From Kiritimatiellia bacterium (lineage in GTDB: Bacteria > Verrucomicrobiota > Kiritimatiellia > RFP12 > UBA3636), in NCBI GenBank assembly GCA_017413145.1, contig JAFPUX010000366.1, positions 1-45,255 on the forward strand: 45,255 bases of DNA, in the 5' to 3' direction. Below are positions 25,701 through 34,174 of this stretch, one piece after another. The position numbers were made by a program, and so were the translations under genes. Under the pieces are notes generated by a model. It was not told the DNA's origin and did no database searches. It worked only from the letters and a program-made list of their open reading frames with translations. The stretch's first letter is position 1. Every line of letters begins with the position of its first letter.

Positions 25701-26528
25701 GAAGCGGACGTGGAAGAAGAGCGAGTTGTAGCGGAAGAGCTTCTGGACCGTCTGCCGGAAGCGCACCGTGCCCTGGCCGGGCTTGATTTCCTGGAAGCCC
25801 CAGCCGAGGCCGGGGTAGTTCACGTGGTGGCGGTCCTTCTCGTGGACGCCGTCCGGATTGTCGATCCACGGGCCGCAGCCGAAGGCGACGACGTGGCACT
25901 TGTCGTTCCAGTACTCGGACGGATCGAGGTAGTAGTCTACGACGATCTCGAAGGACTCGCCCTCGTGCACCTCCGCCATGGGCTCGTCCGTCCCGGGCTT
26001 GAAGCAGCCGCGCGGCTGCAGCCAGCTCTTCTTGTAGGTGATGCCCTCCGGCGGCTTGCGGCGCGCGGCGGCGGCCTCCTCCTCCTTCCTCTTCTTCTCG
26101 ACTTGCTCGGCCGTCATCTCCCAGTTGATCCGGCCGCAGAAGAGCACGTGCGTCTGCTTGTTCCAGTCGCCGTTCGGCGCGGTGAAGACGAGCGGGCCGA
26201 AGGAGCCGAGGTCGTCCTTGAAGTCCGCCGCGAACGTGTAGGTCGCGGTCCCGCCCTTCTGGATCGTCTGGGGCGGGCGCCACTGGCCCGTGTCCCGCCA
26301 GCCGCCGTCGGGCTTGAAGGTGTGCACAGCGACCGAGACGTTCTCGTCCGGCCCGAGATCCTTCTTGAGCGTGACCTTGATCTGGAAGCCGGAGCCGGGC
26401 TTGACCTTGTCGGGCGTCTCGACCCGGAGCCAGTCGTCTTCGTGGACGCCGGCGGCGGCCGGCCGTGCGAACAGCGCCGCGGCGCAGAGCGCGGCGGCGA
26501 GGAAGGAACGGTTGAGCGGATGTTTCAT
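22725..26528 (-). CDS. Secreted clan-A-like glycoside hydrolase with CBM9-like C-terminus, copy A
   Basis: 1267 residues with a signal peptide (MKHPLNRSFLAAALCAAALFARPAAAG). The N-terminal ~400 residues are beta-sandwich-like segments. A TIM-barrel region (about 413-720) has FGATDLHTE, VNRMFTGWGG and WLNEIVPG, with Glu524 as likely acid/base. Conserved Glu in VWDDEN (about 614) and YFGGEAN (about 661) are nucleophile candidates. This resembles GH39/GH5-type enzymes, but I cannot assign a family. Then come strand-rich linkers, a CBM-like NGGFENGKNGW module (about 900-1035), and a C-terminal CBM9-like domain (about 1050-1267, TIDGDLSDWDFADP, FSLRLTDADNGAG). It is probably exported. It is followed by the LacI gene; a close full-length paralogue is at 41322. 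Confidence 0.82.
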   Translation of the reverse strand: MKHPLNRSFLAAALCAAALFARPAAAGVHEDDWLRVETPDKVKPGSGFQIKVTLKKDLGPDENVSVAVHTFKPDGGWRDTGQWRPPQTIQKGGTATYTFAADFKDDLGSFGPLVFTAPNGDWNKQTHVLFCGRINWEMTAEQVEKKRKEEEAAAARRKPPEGITYKKSWLQPRGCFKPGTDEPMAEVHEGESFEIVVDYYLDPSEYWNDKCHVVAFGCGPWIDNPDGVHEKDRHHVNYPGLGWGFQEIKPGQGTVRFRQTVQKLFRYNSLFFHVRFRGGDDRDFPWTTTCSAPRLVRPLVGIDLVAPTAGGLFVAGREKPVLDLVAAADAKAGAPVAIKVCALDTDGRLEEVGTATATIPTPGKTAKVDLSGVVGRRLGCFLAEGRGGDAKVDAFFGVIPDVDKALGGKRAPFGATDLHTEMECEAAAKLGFSVNRMFTGWGGLVPKRGEYRFDGLSASMDRQLKHGIKPWLMLTGAPEWVLPEHVHSPGFEPYPFDEDGWRESIRAIAQKFGKRVYGIEWLNEIVPGSKSSDPVSDYKRFCEIGAEELRKVNPKAKSILAGGLWPRNFRLDLLGAGVGKSIDILPIHYGSYGSAAEALADAAAGGVSSVWDDENACGISVWGMEGREALERSAIQSMQVMRSWPEQLVAGVDGIIYFGGEANPAGNWKYLLDDHTPRPVAATLAVLSAKLGDARPVGGYYAEPGARVLVFERKDGTALAVVGSVNGNPAAPPVDVKIPATPGTTVVRTDHQGNATEVSVGDGNAIPVAAGAMPAFYEGLPLSRLAVRCALSVDGQGPLTSKPSVGFVKGADPQLRVSVRNPLRVPVAGGLDISVAGKSAVRKLFRLAAGENAHYVLDIPPEALPDGPSEAVVAVAWKAPKAEKADKAARSVAVDTVDPATLGNLLANGGFENGKNGWIGGGRVVDLPGGRPGEEGHALSLDHSPDYVQCFQRIHNPTPGRDLLYTAWMRTDDMYAGSNMSFFQKSGGHYDLYIPDVFCAPKDSFGAWQLMIKVAGSVPDNADAQVQPVARGAKGTALYDNLRVTAYDGSDWAAEAHKAAKPRTIDGDLSDWDFADPVPLLCANQMVAEGGYKWTPENLSGIAQLAWDADALYLAVRVRDDVHVAQTGEKTLSGDALQIGLHPVNRLPGTEGAAIEWYVSSASPGGGSGHHTVFRPAAHSAGLSSGQLAKDSSVYEVAVKRAGKDTCYELRIPWGDAGGVRPQPGTRLGFSLRLTDADNGAGHGAAAWGRGLDPWSPGAFGSLVLLP

Positions 26529-26643
26529 GGACTGTTTTCCGTTTGTGTCAAATCAATCGTGTGACTTTTTGGGAAACGAAAGTCTCACGACGCCGTCCGA
26601 TTCTATCCCAATCCCCCCGTCCGGCGCAAGCGAAAACGACGGA
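26529..26643 (-). promoter_or_regulatory. Duplicated 115-bp leader with promoter (minus copy)
   Basis: On the minus strand TTGCGC (26624-26629), an 18-base spacer, and TAGAAT (26600-26605). The leader then contains a CACGATTGA word resembling half of the CAATC-N4-GATTG element. The 115 bases before the ATG match those at 41207-41321 with seven substitutions and no gap. GACTTT/AAAGTC in the leader can pair. The -35 boxes of this promoter and of the plus-strand promoter at 26664 are 34 bases apart. Confidence 0.7.
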
Positions 26644-26663
26644 AGGCGCGAAGTCGCGAACGC

Positions 26664-26693
26664 TTGACACGCGCGCGCGAATTTTGATAGGTT
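26664..26693 (+). promoter_or_regulatory. Promoter, leader family member 3
   Basis: TTGACA at 26664-26669, an 18-base spacer starting with alternating CG, and TAGGTT at 26688-26693 preceded by TGA (extended -10 form TGnTAG). The -35 to ATG distance is 111 bases. Confidence 0.7.
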
Positions 26694-26701
26694 TCCGCTT
26701 G

Positions 26702-26733
26702 AAGGGACGCCCCGGGGTCGGGGGTCCTTTTTT
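26702..26733 (+). terminator. Terminator-like hairpin with T6 in a leader that has no upstream gene
   Basis: AAGGGAC-GCCCC (26702-26713) pairs with GGGG-GTCC-TTT (26721-26730), one G-T wobble, followed by a T run to 26733. The upstream neighbour is divergent, so no plus-strand transcript other than this gene's own reaches it. It starts about eight bases after the -10. Confidence 0.7.
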
Positions 26734-26744
26734 CGCAACTCCGG

Positions 26745-26758
26745 CAATCATCCGATTG
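26745..26758 (+). promoter_or_regulatory. CAATC-N4-GATTG leader element, copy 3
   Basis: CAATC, ATCC, GATTG, then ATACAAGGAGATTCGC and the start codon at 26775. AAGGAG is a strong ribosome site five to six bases after the inverted repeat. Confidence 0.65.
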
Positions 26759-26774
26759 ATACAAGGAGATTCGC

Positions 26775-29700
26775 ATGAAACGCATCCTTCCTCTCCTGCT
26801 CCTCGCCGTCCTCCTCGCGCTTCCCGCCCGCGCGGCGGAGGCCGACTCCACCGGCCTCGTTCCCACGCTCTGGTGGGACTTCGAGACGCAGCCGTCCTCT
26901 TCGGGACTCCCGGGCGCGAACAAGGGTTCCGCGAGCGGCTTCACGTTCACCGGCGAGGGGACTGCCACCTACGTCGCGGGCGCCACGAACGGCTGGGCGC
27001 TCGATGCGTCGAAGTTCACGCCGTATTCGTCGAAGAACAACTTGTTCTCGACGGCTGGCGGCGCCTTCACGCTCTCCCTCGTCATGAATCTCGGCTCGGC
27101 CCAGGGCGGCATCGCGCTGAACCTCCGCAACGAAACCGGGGCGAAGGACCTGATCGTCCGCCGCGGCTCGGCCGCGGGGGCGCTCGTCGTCGGCCTCGGC
27201 CCGCAGGCGTCCGCTTCGACGGTCCTTCTCGAAACGACGTTCGCGGACGGCGGATTCGGCCTGGCACCTCGTCACCGTCGTCTTCAAGGACACCGGGACG
27301 GACCTCTACGTGGACGGCACCCTGGCGGATTCCACGGCGAGCGCCACGCTGTGGAGCGCCTCGGGCGGTGCCAGCCGCCTCCAGTTCGGATCGCACCTGG
27401 GCGGCCTCCAGGCCAACGAGGCTAGAAACGGCGGCTGCATCGACGACCTGCGCATCCACGACGCGGCGCTCACGACCGTCCAAATCCGTGCCGTCGCCGC
27501 CGAATACGGACTCGTCCACGACGACGGTTTCATCGGAATCGCCGCGTCCGGGGAACCGACGGTCGGCGCGGATTCCTTCCGGACGCCGTTCGATCTGCTT
27601 CTGGACCAAGGCGACGCGGCGGAAGTCGCGATCGTCCACGGCGCGGACGCCGCGCTGTCGGCGCCGGCGACGAACGTCGTCGGTTCGGCGCTGCCGGCCG
27701 GTTCCTACACGGCGTCGCTCTCCGGCCTCGCGTCCGGCACGACCTACTGGTGGAAACTCGTCGCGAGCAACGGCGTCCGCCGGGCCGAAACGGACGTGGC
27801 GTCGTTCCGCACGCTCGACACGGTCGCCGCGGCGGACTTTTCCCGGCGCGTTCCGGTCGCCGTCTCCGGCTATGCCGGATCCTCCACGCTCACGAACTTC
27901 CCGGTCCTCGTGAAGCTCGCGGCGGACGCTCCCTCCGGCTTCGACTACGCCGACTGCGCGGCAGACGGTTCGGACCTCCGCTTCGCGGCCCCGGACGGCC
28001 TCCTCCTCCACCACGAGATCGACACGTGGAACACGAACGGCGAGTCGTTCGTCTGGGTGAAGGTTCCGGCGCTCTCCGGCACGGCCACGGCCTTCACGAT
28101 GTATTACGGCGCGGCGGACCCGACGGCGCTTCCGACGGTCGATCCGCGCTCCGTCTGGACGGCGACCGGCCACCGCGCCGTGTGGCACTTCGCCGCGGAC
28201 GCGACGGAATCCGCGCAGGGCCTGGTCCCGTCCTCGACCACCGGCACGCCGTCCTATGAATACGCCGGTGCCGTCGGTCCATGCTGGCAGAGCGCGGGCG
28301 CGGCCTGGCTGCAGTATGCCAACGACGCCTCCTGGAGGACGCTCGGCGCGGGCTCGACGCTCACGATTTCCGTCTGGGCCAAATTCGACGACAGCAAGTA
28401 CGAATACCAGCGAATCCTTTCCACGATGTCCAACTGGCAGAACACCGCCGGCTACGAGCTGACCGTCCAGAACCAGAAGAACCAGATCACCGTCGGGTCG
28501 AGCGGGCGGAGCCAGTACCAGAAGGTCGTTTCGCCCGGACCGATGGACGAACTGGTCTACCTCACGGCCGTCTACAACGCCGACCGCTACGCGGACCTCT
28601 ACGTGAACGGCGTCCTGCAGGAGCACCAGCAACTCAACGCGGTCGTGCAGCCGACGGAGGCGATGACGGTCGCCTGCGTGGCCGGCGGCGGCAACGTCTG
28701 GAACGGCCGGCTGGACGAGCTCCGCCTCCACGCGGCCGCCGAATCGGCCGACTGGGTCAAGGCCTGCTACGACACGATGGCGGCGCCGGCGTCGTTCGTC
28801 ACGCTTTCGCCGGCCGAATCGACCGACCCGGACCTGCCGCGGTTCGGCGCAGTTTCCGCGTCCGACGCGAACGGCGTCGCGACCTTCACCGTTCCGCTCA
28901 CCGAGCCCGGCTACGGCGGCGAAGTCCCGACCGCCGTTTCGGTCTTCTACGGGACCGACGGCGAAACCTGGACGGAGCTTCCCCTCGGTTCGACGAACGA
29001 GGCCGCGACGCTCACCGGAACGGCGTCCGGTTTCGAGGCCGGCGTCCGCTACGTGTGGTACGCCGAGGCGACCGCTACGAGCGGCGGCACGCCCAAGACG
29101 ACGACTTCCCCGCAGCGGTCCTTCGTCGCGAGGTCCTTCGACCCGACTGGCTACTACAAGTCCTTCACGGCGACCGTCGCCTGGGACGGCGCGCCCGCGG
29201 AGAACGTCCCGTTCCTGCTGCGCATCTCCGAGACAGGGATCCACGGCTTCGACTACGACGACGTCACGGCGTCCGGCCTCGAGATCCTCGACGAAGGCGG
29301 CCAACTGCTGCCCTACGAGATCGACACGTGGAACACGAACGGCGAATCGCTCGTCTGGACGCGCCTGCCCGTCTACGAAAACGGCGCGACGGTCACGGTC
29401 CGCTACGGCGCCCCGTTCGCCAACGCGCCGCTCCCCGCGACGAATGTCTGGGCTGGCTATGCCGGCGTCTGGCACATGAACGAAACATACGACGCCGAGA
29501 CCGCCGCGACGGGACTCGCGCGCGACTCGACCGGGAATGGCCTCGACGCCACGCCGTCCAAAGGCGGTTCCGGCAATCTCGCGGAGATGGTTTCCGATGC
29601 CGGCGTTATAGGAAACGCTCGCGTTAACGCCACAAGCGATGTCGCTGGCGGAAACTACCTCTCCGTTCCAAACTACGACTCGCTTGCGCTTGGCGACACG

Positions 29701-31854
29701 TTCGCCGTCTCCGGATGGTTCAAGGCCACGACCGTCAACGGCTATCCGCGACTCCTGTCGCGCAAGACGGCGTACAACACCGACAACGGCTGGGAACTCG
29801 AGAACGGCAACGGCAACGCCAAGGCCTTCTCCGCCCGCGGCGCCAGCGGTGACGCAATCTCGCTGAATACCCCGAGCTACGACAACGCCTGGGTTCACAT
29901 CGCCCTTGTGTACAACGGGACGACGCTCTCCGCCTACGCCAACGGCGCTCCGTGCGGAAGCGGCATGATCGCCGCCGCGACGGACAACGGCATGCCCCTC
30001 TCGTTCGGCAACAACTCCAACGGCAGCGAGCGCTCGCTCGCGGGCCTTTACGACGAAATCCGACTCTTGGACGCCACGCCGTCCGCCGAACGGATCGCGG
30101 CCGAATACCACGCGATGGCGGACGGCACCGTCTCCTTCTCCTCCGTTTCGTCGTCCGACGCGTCCGCCCCCGTCCTCGGGGTTCCCTCCGTCGCGAGCGA
30201 CGCGAACGGCTCGTTCACCGTCTCGGTCTCCGTTTCCGAAAACGCCCCCGCGTCGATCGTCTGCGCGGTCGGCAGCGCGACCTACGCGATGACGACCGAG
30301 GACGCGTCGCTCCCGACGACGTATTCCGCCACGGTTTCCGGCCTCGCGCCCGGCACCCATGTCGCGTCCGTCCATGCGACGGCGACGAGCGGGACGGGCG
30401 TTTCCTCGACCTGCCCGGACGCCTTCCACGCCGGCGCGCTGGCGATCGCCAAGATTTCCGACGCAGATGAGAGCATGCTGACGCCCGGCGTCTTCCGCGT
30501 CTCGCGCCTGGACGCCGACGCCACGGGACTTCCGGCGCTGACGTTCGATGTTGCGTTTTCCGGCGCCGGCCTCGTCGCGATCGCCGATCCGGGGATTTCG
30601 ACCGCCACGATCCCAGCCGGCGCGGCGTACGTCGACATCGCCGTCACGCCCGTCCCGAACGATGCCGTGAACGAAGACCTCGAACTCGTCCTGACCGTCT
30701 CGGGCGCGCACGTCGGCCAATCCTCGACCGCCTCGCTGACCGTCGTGGACGCGAGTTTCGACCTGGCGGTCCGCTACGTCGCCACGTCCGGCAACGACGC
30801 CAACTCCGGCGGCACGCCCGAGATACCCAAGAAGACGATCGCCGCGGCCGTCGCCGCCCTCGCCCCCATCGCGCCGACGCGGACCTGCACCGTCCACGTC
30901 GCGCCGGGGCTGTACCCGATCACGTCACCGATCGTCGTCACGAACGCGGTCCGCATCCTCGGCGACGACCCCGACCCGTCGCGCGTCGTCGTGTCCAACC
31001 GGAATCAGGCCGGCTGGGCGCAAACGCAACGCGTCTTCACCATCAACCATGCGGACGCCCTCGTCGCGAACCTCACGATGCAGAAGGGGTCCGTCGGCGG
31101 AGACTGGACCGAGGGGGCGAACTTCAGCATCGAATCGGCGGGCGGCACCGTGTCAAATTGCGTGGTCGAGGCGGGCGCGCAGCGGACGAACCATGCCAAC
31201 GGCGGCGGCGCCTCCCTGGGCGCCGGTCTCGTGACGCACACGGTGTTCCGGAAGAACACGGCGCCGAACTCCTCGCCCTACGGCCCCGGCGGCGGGAACC
31301 GGGCCGCCGTCCTCCACCTCTACGGGAGTTCCCGGGCGGAAAACTGCCTGCTCGTCGACAACCCGCAGTCCACGGCCGTGGTCCTGGTCCGGCTGGCGGA
31401 CACCGCCCTCATGCGCAACTGCACCGTCGTCGATTCCGCCCTGTCCAAAACCTCCGACGTCTGCCGGGCCTTCTCGGCGATCCGGATCGATGGGTCCGCC
31501 TCGGTCGTCAATACGGTCATCGCCGGCGTGACGAACAAGATCGACGGCGCGGCGTGCCCGCCGACGGGAACCGTCGCGAACTTCCTGAACGGCGCGTTCG
31601 ACGGCGACGCGACGGGCCTGCCCGCCGGCACGATCATCGGCACGGCGGCCTCGTTCTTCCGCAACTACGCCGCGTCGGACTACAGTCTGAAGTACCAGCC
31701 CAAGTCCGGCGGCCCGCTCTACGACAAGGGCGCGGACTACTCGCCGCTGCCCCTCTGCGACCTCTCGGGCGCCCGGCCCCGCAAGATCGGCGCGCACATC
31801 GATATCGGCTGCTACGAAGCGAACGCCGCCTCCACGGTCTTCATCGTGAAGTGA
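26775..31854 (+). CDS. Giant secreted LamG / DUF2341 / beta-helix protein, interrupted by a one-base frameshift
   Basis: Two overlapping frames read as one protein of about 1692 residues. The first frame carries the signal peptide (MKRILPLLLLAVLLALPARA) and a LamG domain, and runs off near 27250. The second frame reads SAWHLVTVVFKDTGTDLYVDG, the expected rest of the LamG, from about 27256. Removing one G of GG at 27252-27253 restores ADGDSAWHLV. The rest: FN3-like (27530-27820), DUF2341 (27826-28110), LamG (28150-28800), FN3-like (28840-29130), DUF2341 (29140-29440), LamG (29450-30120), Ig-like, Calx-beta-like (30440-30750), beta-helix (30765-31854), ending NAASTVFIVK. The 1500 codons after the shift are intact, so it is a recent mutation, a sequence error or, less likely, programmed frameshifting. 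Confidence 0.82.
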
Positions 31855-31856
31855 CC

Positions 31857-33878
31857 ATGCAACGAATTCTCCCCCTTCTCGCCCTCGCCGCATCCGCTGC
31901 GCCTGCCGCGGAAGTCGCGCCGATCTTCCCGGCGCCGGGCACGGAGGCGCTCAGCGACGACGGCGCGATGGTGCGCGTCGAGGACGGCGCGGCCGTCGTC
32001 GACATCGCCGCCGGCGGAACGTCCTGCGGCGTGAAGTTCGTCCGGGAGGAGCCGTTCGCGCTCGACGGCTGGCGCGAGGTGCGCGCGGACGTATCCAACC
32101 GGACCGACCGCGCGCTCGACTTCACGATGCACACCCTCTCGAAGGGCACGTACCGCTGGTACGCGTCGGGCTCGTTCCGCCTTGAGGCCGGCGAAAGCCG
32201 GACCGTCTCGGCGCCGTGCCGCCCCTCCGCCCGCCCGATGGCCCCGGGCGGCGACGGCCTTCCCGGCCTGATGGGCTACGATCGCGCGTACCGTCCCGAC
32301 AGCGTCGACGCGAGCGCCCTCGCGGTCGAGGCCGTCGTCCTCTACTGCCGGTGCGGCGCGGACGGGGCGCGCTTCGACGTCCGGAACGTCCGCGCGGAGG
32401 GCGCGCTTCCGTCGACGAAGGTACTCTCGGTCGACGACGCCTTCCTCCCGTTCGTGGACGAGTTCGGACAGTTCGCGCACGACGAGTGGCCGGGCAAGGT
32501 CCACTCGGTCGAGGAGCTGAAGGCGGCCGAGGCCGCGGAGGAGGCGGAGCTCGCGGCGCATCCGGAGTCGCCGATCCCCGGGGCAGACCGCTTCGGCGGC
32601 TGGGGCGACGGCCCGCAGCTCGAGGCGACGGGGCGCTTCCGCACCGAGAAGCGCGGCGGGCGCTGGTGGCTCGTCGACCCCGACGGGCACCTCTTCTTCT
32701 CGCTCGGCTGCAACTACGTGCGGCTCCAGGGCAAGTCGCCCGTGACGGACCGCGAGACCTTCTTCTCGTGGCTGCCGGAGCGCGACGACCCGCTCTTCGG
32801 CGACTGCTGGAGCGAGGGCGAGAACACGTGGAACATCCAGTGCTTCTACCGCGGCCGCGGCGTCGTGACGCAGTTCGACTTCGCGAAGGCGAACCAGAAG
32901 CGCCTGCACGGCGACGGGTGGGAGGCGGCGTTCGCGGAGAAGCAGCACCGCCGCATGCGCTCGTGGGGCTTCACGTCGATGGGCAACTGGTCCGACGCGG
33001 GAATCATGGCGCTCGGCCGCACGCCGTACGTCGACAACTTCAACCTCGACGGCGTCCGCAAGATCGAGGGCGACAGCAAGGGCGCCTGGCGGAAGTTCCC
33101 GGACGTCTTCGCGGACGACTTCGCGGAGAAGGTCGTCGAGCGCGCGCACGCGACGCGCCTCGAGAAGTCCCGAACCGACCCGTGGTGCATCGGCTGGTTC
33201 GTCGAGAACGAGCTGCACTGGGGCCGCGGCTACAAGGCCGGCGGCGACATCGCCGCGGCCGCCGCCGCCTCGCCGGAGGACCAGCCCGCGCGGATCGAGT
33301 GGCTGCGCCGCCTCCGCGCCGCGCACGGTCCGGAGGCGACCTTCGCGGACGCGACCGAGGAGGACGTCCGCACGTTCGAGGCCGAGGTCGCCGAGCGGTA
33401 CTTCTCGACCGTCAAGCGCGCGATCGAGACGGTCGCCCCCGGCCGGCTCTACCTCGGCTGCCGCTTCTGCGACGCCTACCCGGACGCCCTCCGCGCGGCG
33501 GCGCGGTGGTGCGACGTCGTGAGCTACAACTGCTACAAGGACCTGCCCGAGGCGCCGATGCCCGCGGACGCCGTCGACAAGCCCGCGATCATCGGGGAAT
33601 TCCACTTCGGCTCGCTCGACCGCGGCGGGATGCACGCAGGGATCGTCCCCTGCCCGGACATGGCGTCGCGCATGGAGCACTACAAGCGGTACGTGCGGCG
33701 GGCCGTCGCGGACGAGCGCATCGTCGGCGTCCACTGGTTCTTCTGGTACGATATGCCGCTCACCGGCTGGATGGACGGCGAGGACTACGCCAACGGCGTG
33801 ATGGCCGTCACCGGCCGGCCGCACCCCGAAATGGTCGAGGCGACCCGCGAGCTCGCCCGGGAGCTCTACAGCGAATAG
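31857..33878 (+). CDS. Secreted GH50-like glycoside hydrolase, copy B
   Basis: 673 residues with a signal peptide (MQRILPLLALAASAAPAA). The ATG is two bases after the preceding stop, so it is probably transcribed from the giant protein's promoter at 26664. Barrel motifs match copy A: GRWWLVDPDGHLFFSLGCNY, MGNWSDAGI, WFVENELHWG with candidate acid/base Glu452, and IIGEFHFGSLDRG with candidate nucleophile Glu581. The N-terminal beta-sandwich (about 20-185) is clearly less alike than the barrel. GH50 enzymes known so far are beta-agarases; the substrate here is inferred only as a galactan or another beta-linked glycan. Confidence 0.75.
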   Translation: MQRILPLLALAASAAPAAEVAPIFPAPGTEALSDDGAMVRVEDGAAVVDIAAGGTSCGVKFVREEPFALDGWREVRADVSNRTDRALDFTMHTLSKGTYRWYASGSFRLEAGESRTVSAPCRPSARPMAPGGDGLPGLMGYDRAYRPDSVDASALAVEAVVLYCRCGADGARFDVRNVRAEGALPSTKVLSVDDAFLPFVDEFGQFAHDEWPGKVHSVEELKAAEAAEEAELAAHPESPIPGADRFGGWGDGPQLEATGRFRTEKRGGRWWLVDPDGHLFFSLGCNYVRLQGKSPVTDRETFFSWLPERDDPLFGDCWSEGENTWNIQCFYRGRGVVTQFDFAKANQKRLHGDGWEAAFAEKQHRRMRSWGFTSMGNWSDAGIMALGRTPYVDNFNLDGVRKIEGDSKGAWRKFPDVFADDFAEKVVERAHATRLEKSRTDPWCIGWFVENELHWGRGYKAGGDIAAAAAASPEDQPARIEWLRRLRAAHGPEATFADATEEDVRTFEAEVAERYFSTVKRAIETVAPGRLYLGCRFCDAYPDALRAAARWCDVVSYNCYKDLPEAPMPADAVDKPAIIGEFHFGSLDRGGMHAGIVPCPDMASRMEHYKRYVRRAVADERIVGVHWFFWYDMPLTGWMDGEDYANGVMAVTGRPHPEMVEATRELARELYSE

Positions 33879-34064
33879 CGCGGACGCCGCTTCCGGGCCG
33901 GCGCATGGACAAGGACGACAAGACGACGGGATGACGAGACGACGGGATGTCGAGACGACGGGATGTCGTCCCCCTCGTCCCGAAGGGTCCAGGGGGCGAT
34001 CTTGTCGTCCCGTCGTCTGGTCGTCTCGTCGTCCTGCTCGGCAAGCTGCATTGCCAACGCGCGC
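33879..34064. repeat. Repeat-rich spacer: 16-bp tandem repeats and hairpin
   Basis: GACGACGGGATG(A/T)CG(A/T) occurs three times in tandem (33922-33969). CCCCCT (33970-33975) then pairs with AGGGGG (33991-33996), enclosing CCC-GAA-GGG. CGTC-rich sequence at 34001-34034 is roughly the reverse complement of the tandem array, so a long imperfect foldback is possible. There is no coding frame and no T run. Confidence 0.6.
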
Positions 34065-34094
34065 TTGACACGCGCGCGCGAAATTTGGTAGTTT
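34065..34094 (+). promoter_or_regulatory. Promoter, leader family member 4
   Basis: TTGACA at 34065-34070, an 18-base spacer starting with five CG steps, and TAGTTT at 34089-34094 preceded by TGG. The -35 to ATG distance is 110 bases. Confidence 0.7.
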
Positions 34095-34103
34095 TATCCC
34101 CGA

Positions 34104-34134
34104 AGGGGTGCCCCGGAAGGGACGAACCTCTTTT
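34104..34134 (+). terminator. Terminator-like hairpin with T4 in the leader
   Basis: AGGGG (34104-34108) pairs with CCTCT (34127-34131), one wobble. CCC (34111-34113) pairs with GGG (34119-34121), with internal mismatches. A TTTT run is at 34131-34134. It is weaker than the hairpins of members 2 and 3 but at the same offset from the promoter. Confidence 0.5.
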
Positions 34135-34144
34135 CAAGGCCCGA

Positions 34145-34158
34145 CAATCACACGATTG
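34145..34158 (+). promoter_or_regulatory. CAATC-N4-GATTG leader element, copy 4
   Basis: CAATC, ACAC, GATTG, then ACACAAGGAGATTCCC and the start codon at 34175. The eight bases before it (AAGGCCCG) are the same as in copy 2. Confidence 0.65.
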
Positions 34159-34174
34159 ACACAAGGAGATTCCC

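Noticed and set aside
26545..26560. A second promoter from the TTGACA-like word near the start of the 115-bp leaders (41299 in the plus copy)
   Set aside because: No -10 lies at a suitable distance before the start codon. TTGCGC-18-TAGAAT further upstream is better.
27310..31854. A separate gene starting at the GTG at 27310
   Set aside because: This start is in the middle of a LamG domain and has no signal peptide. The preceding frame supplies the missing half.
33922..33969. CRISPR array
   Set aside because: Three 16-bp units directly in tandem without spacers, and no cas genes.
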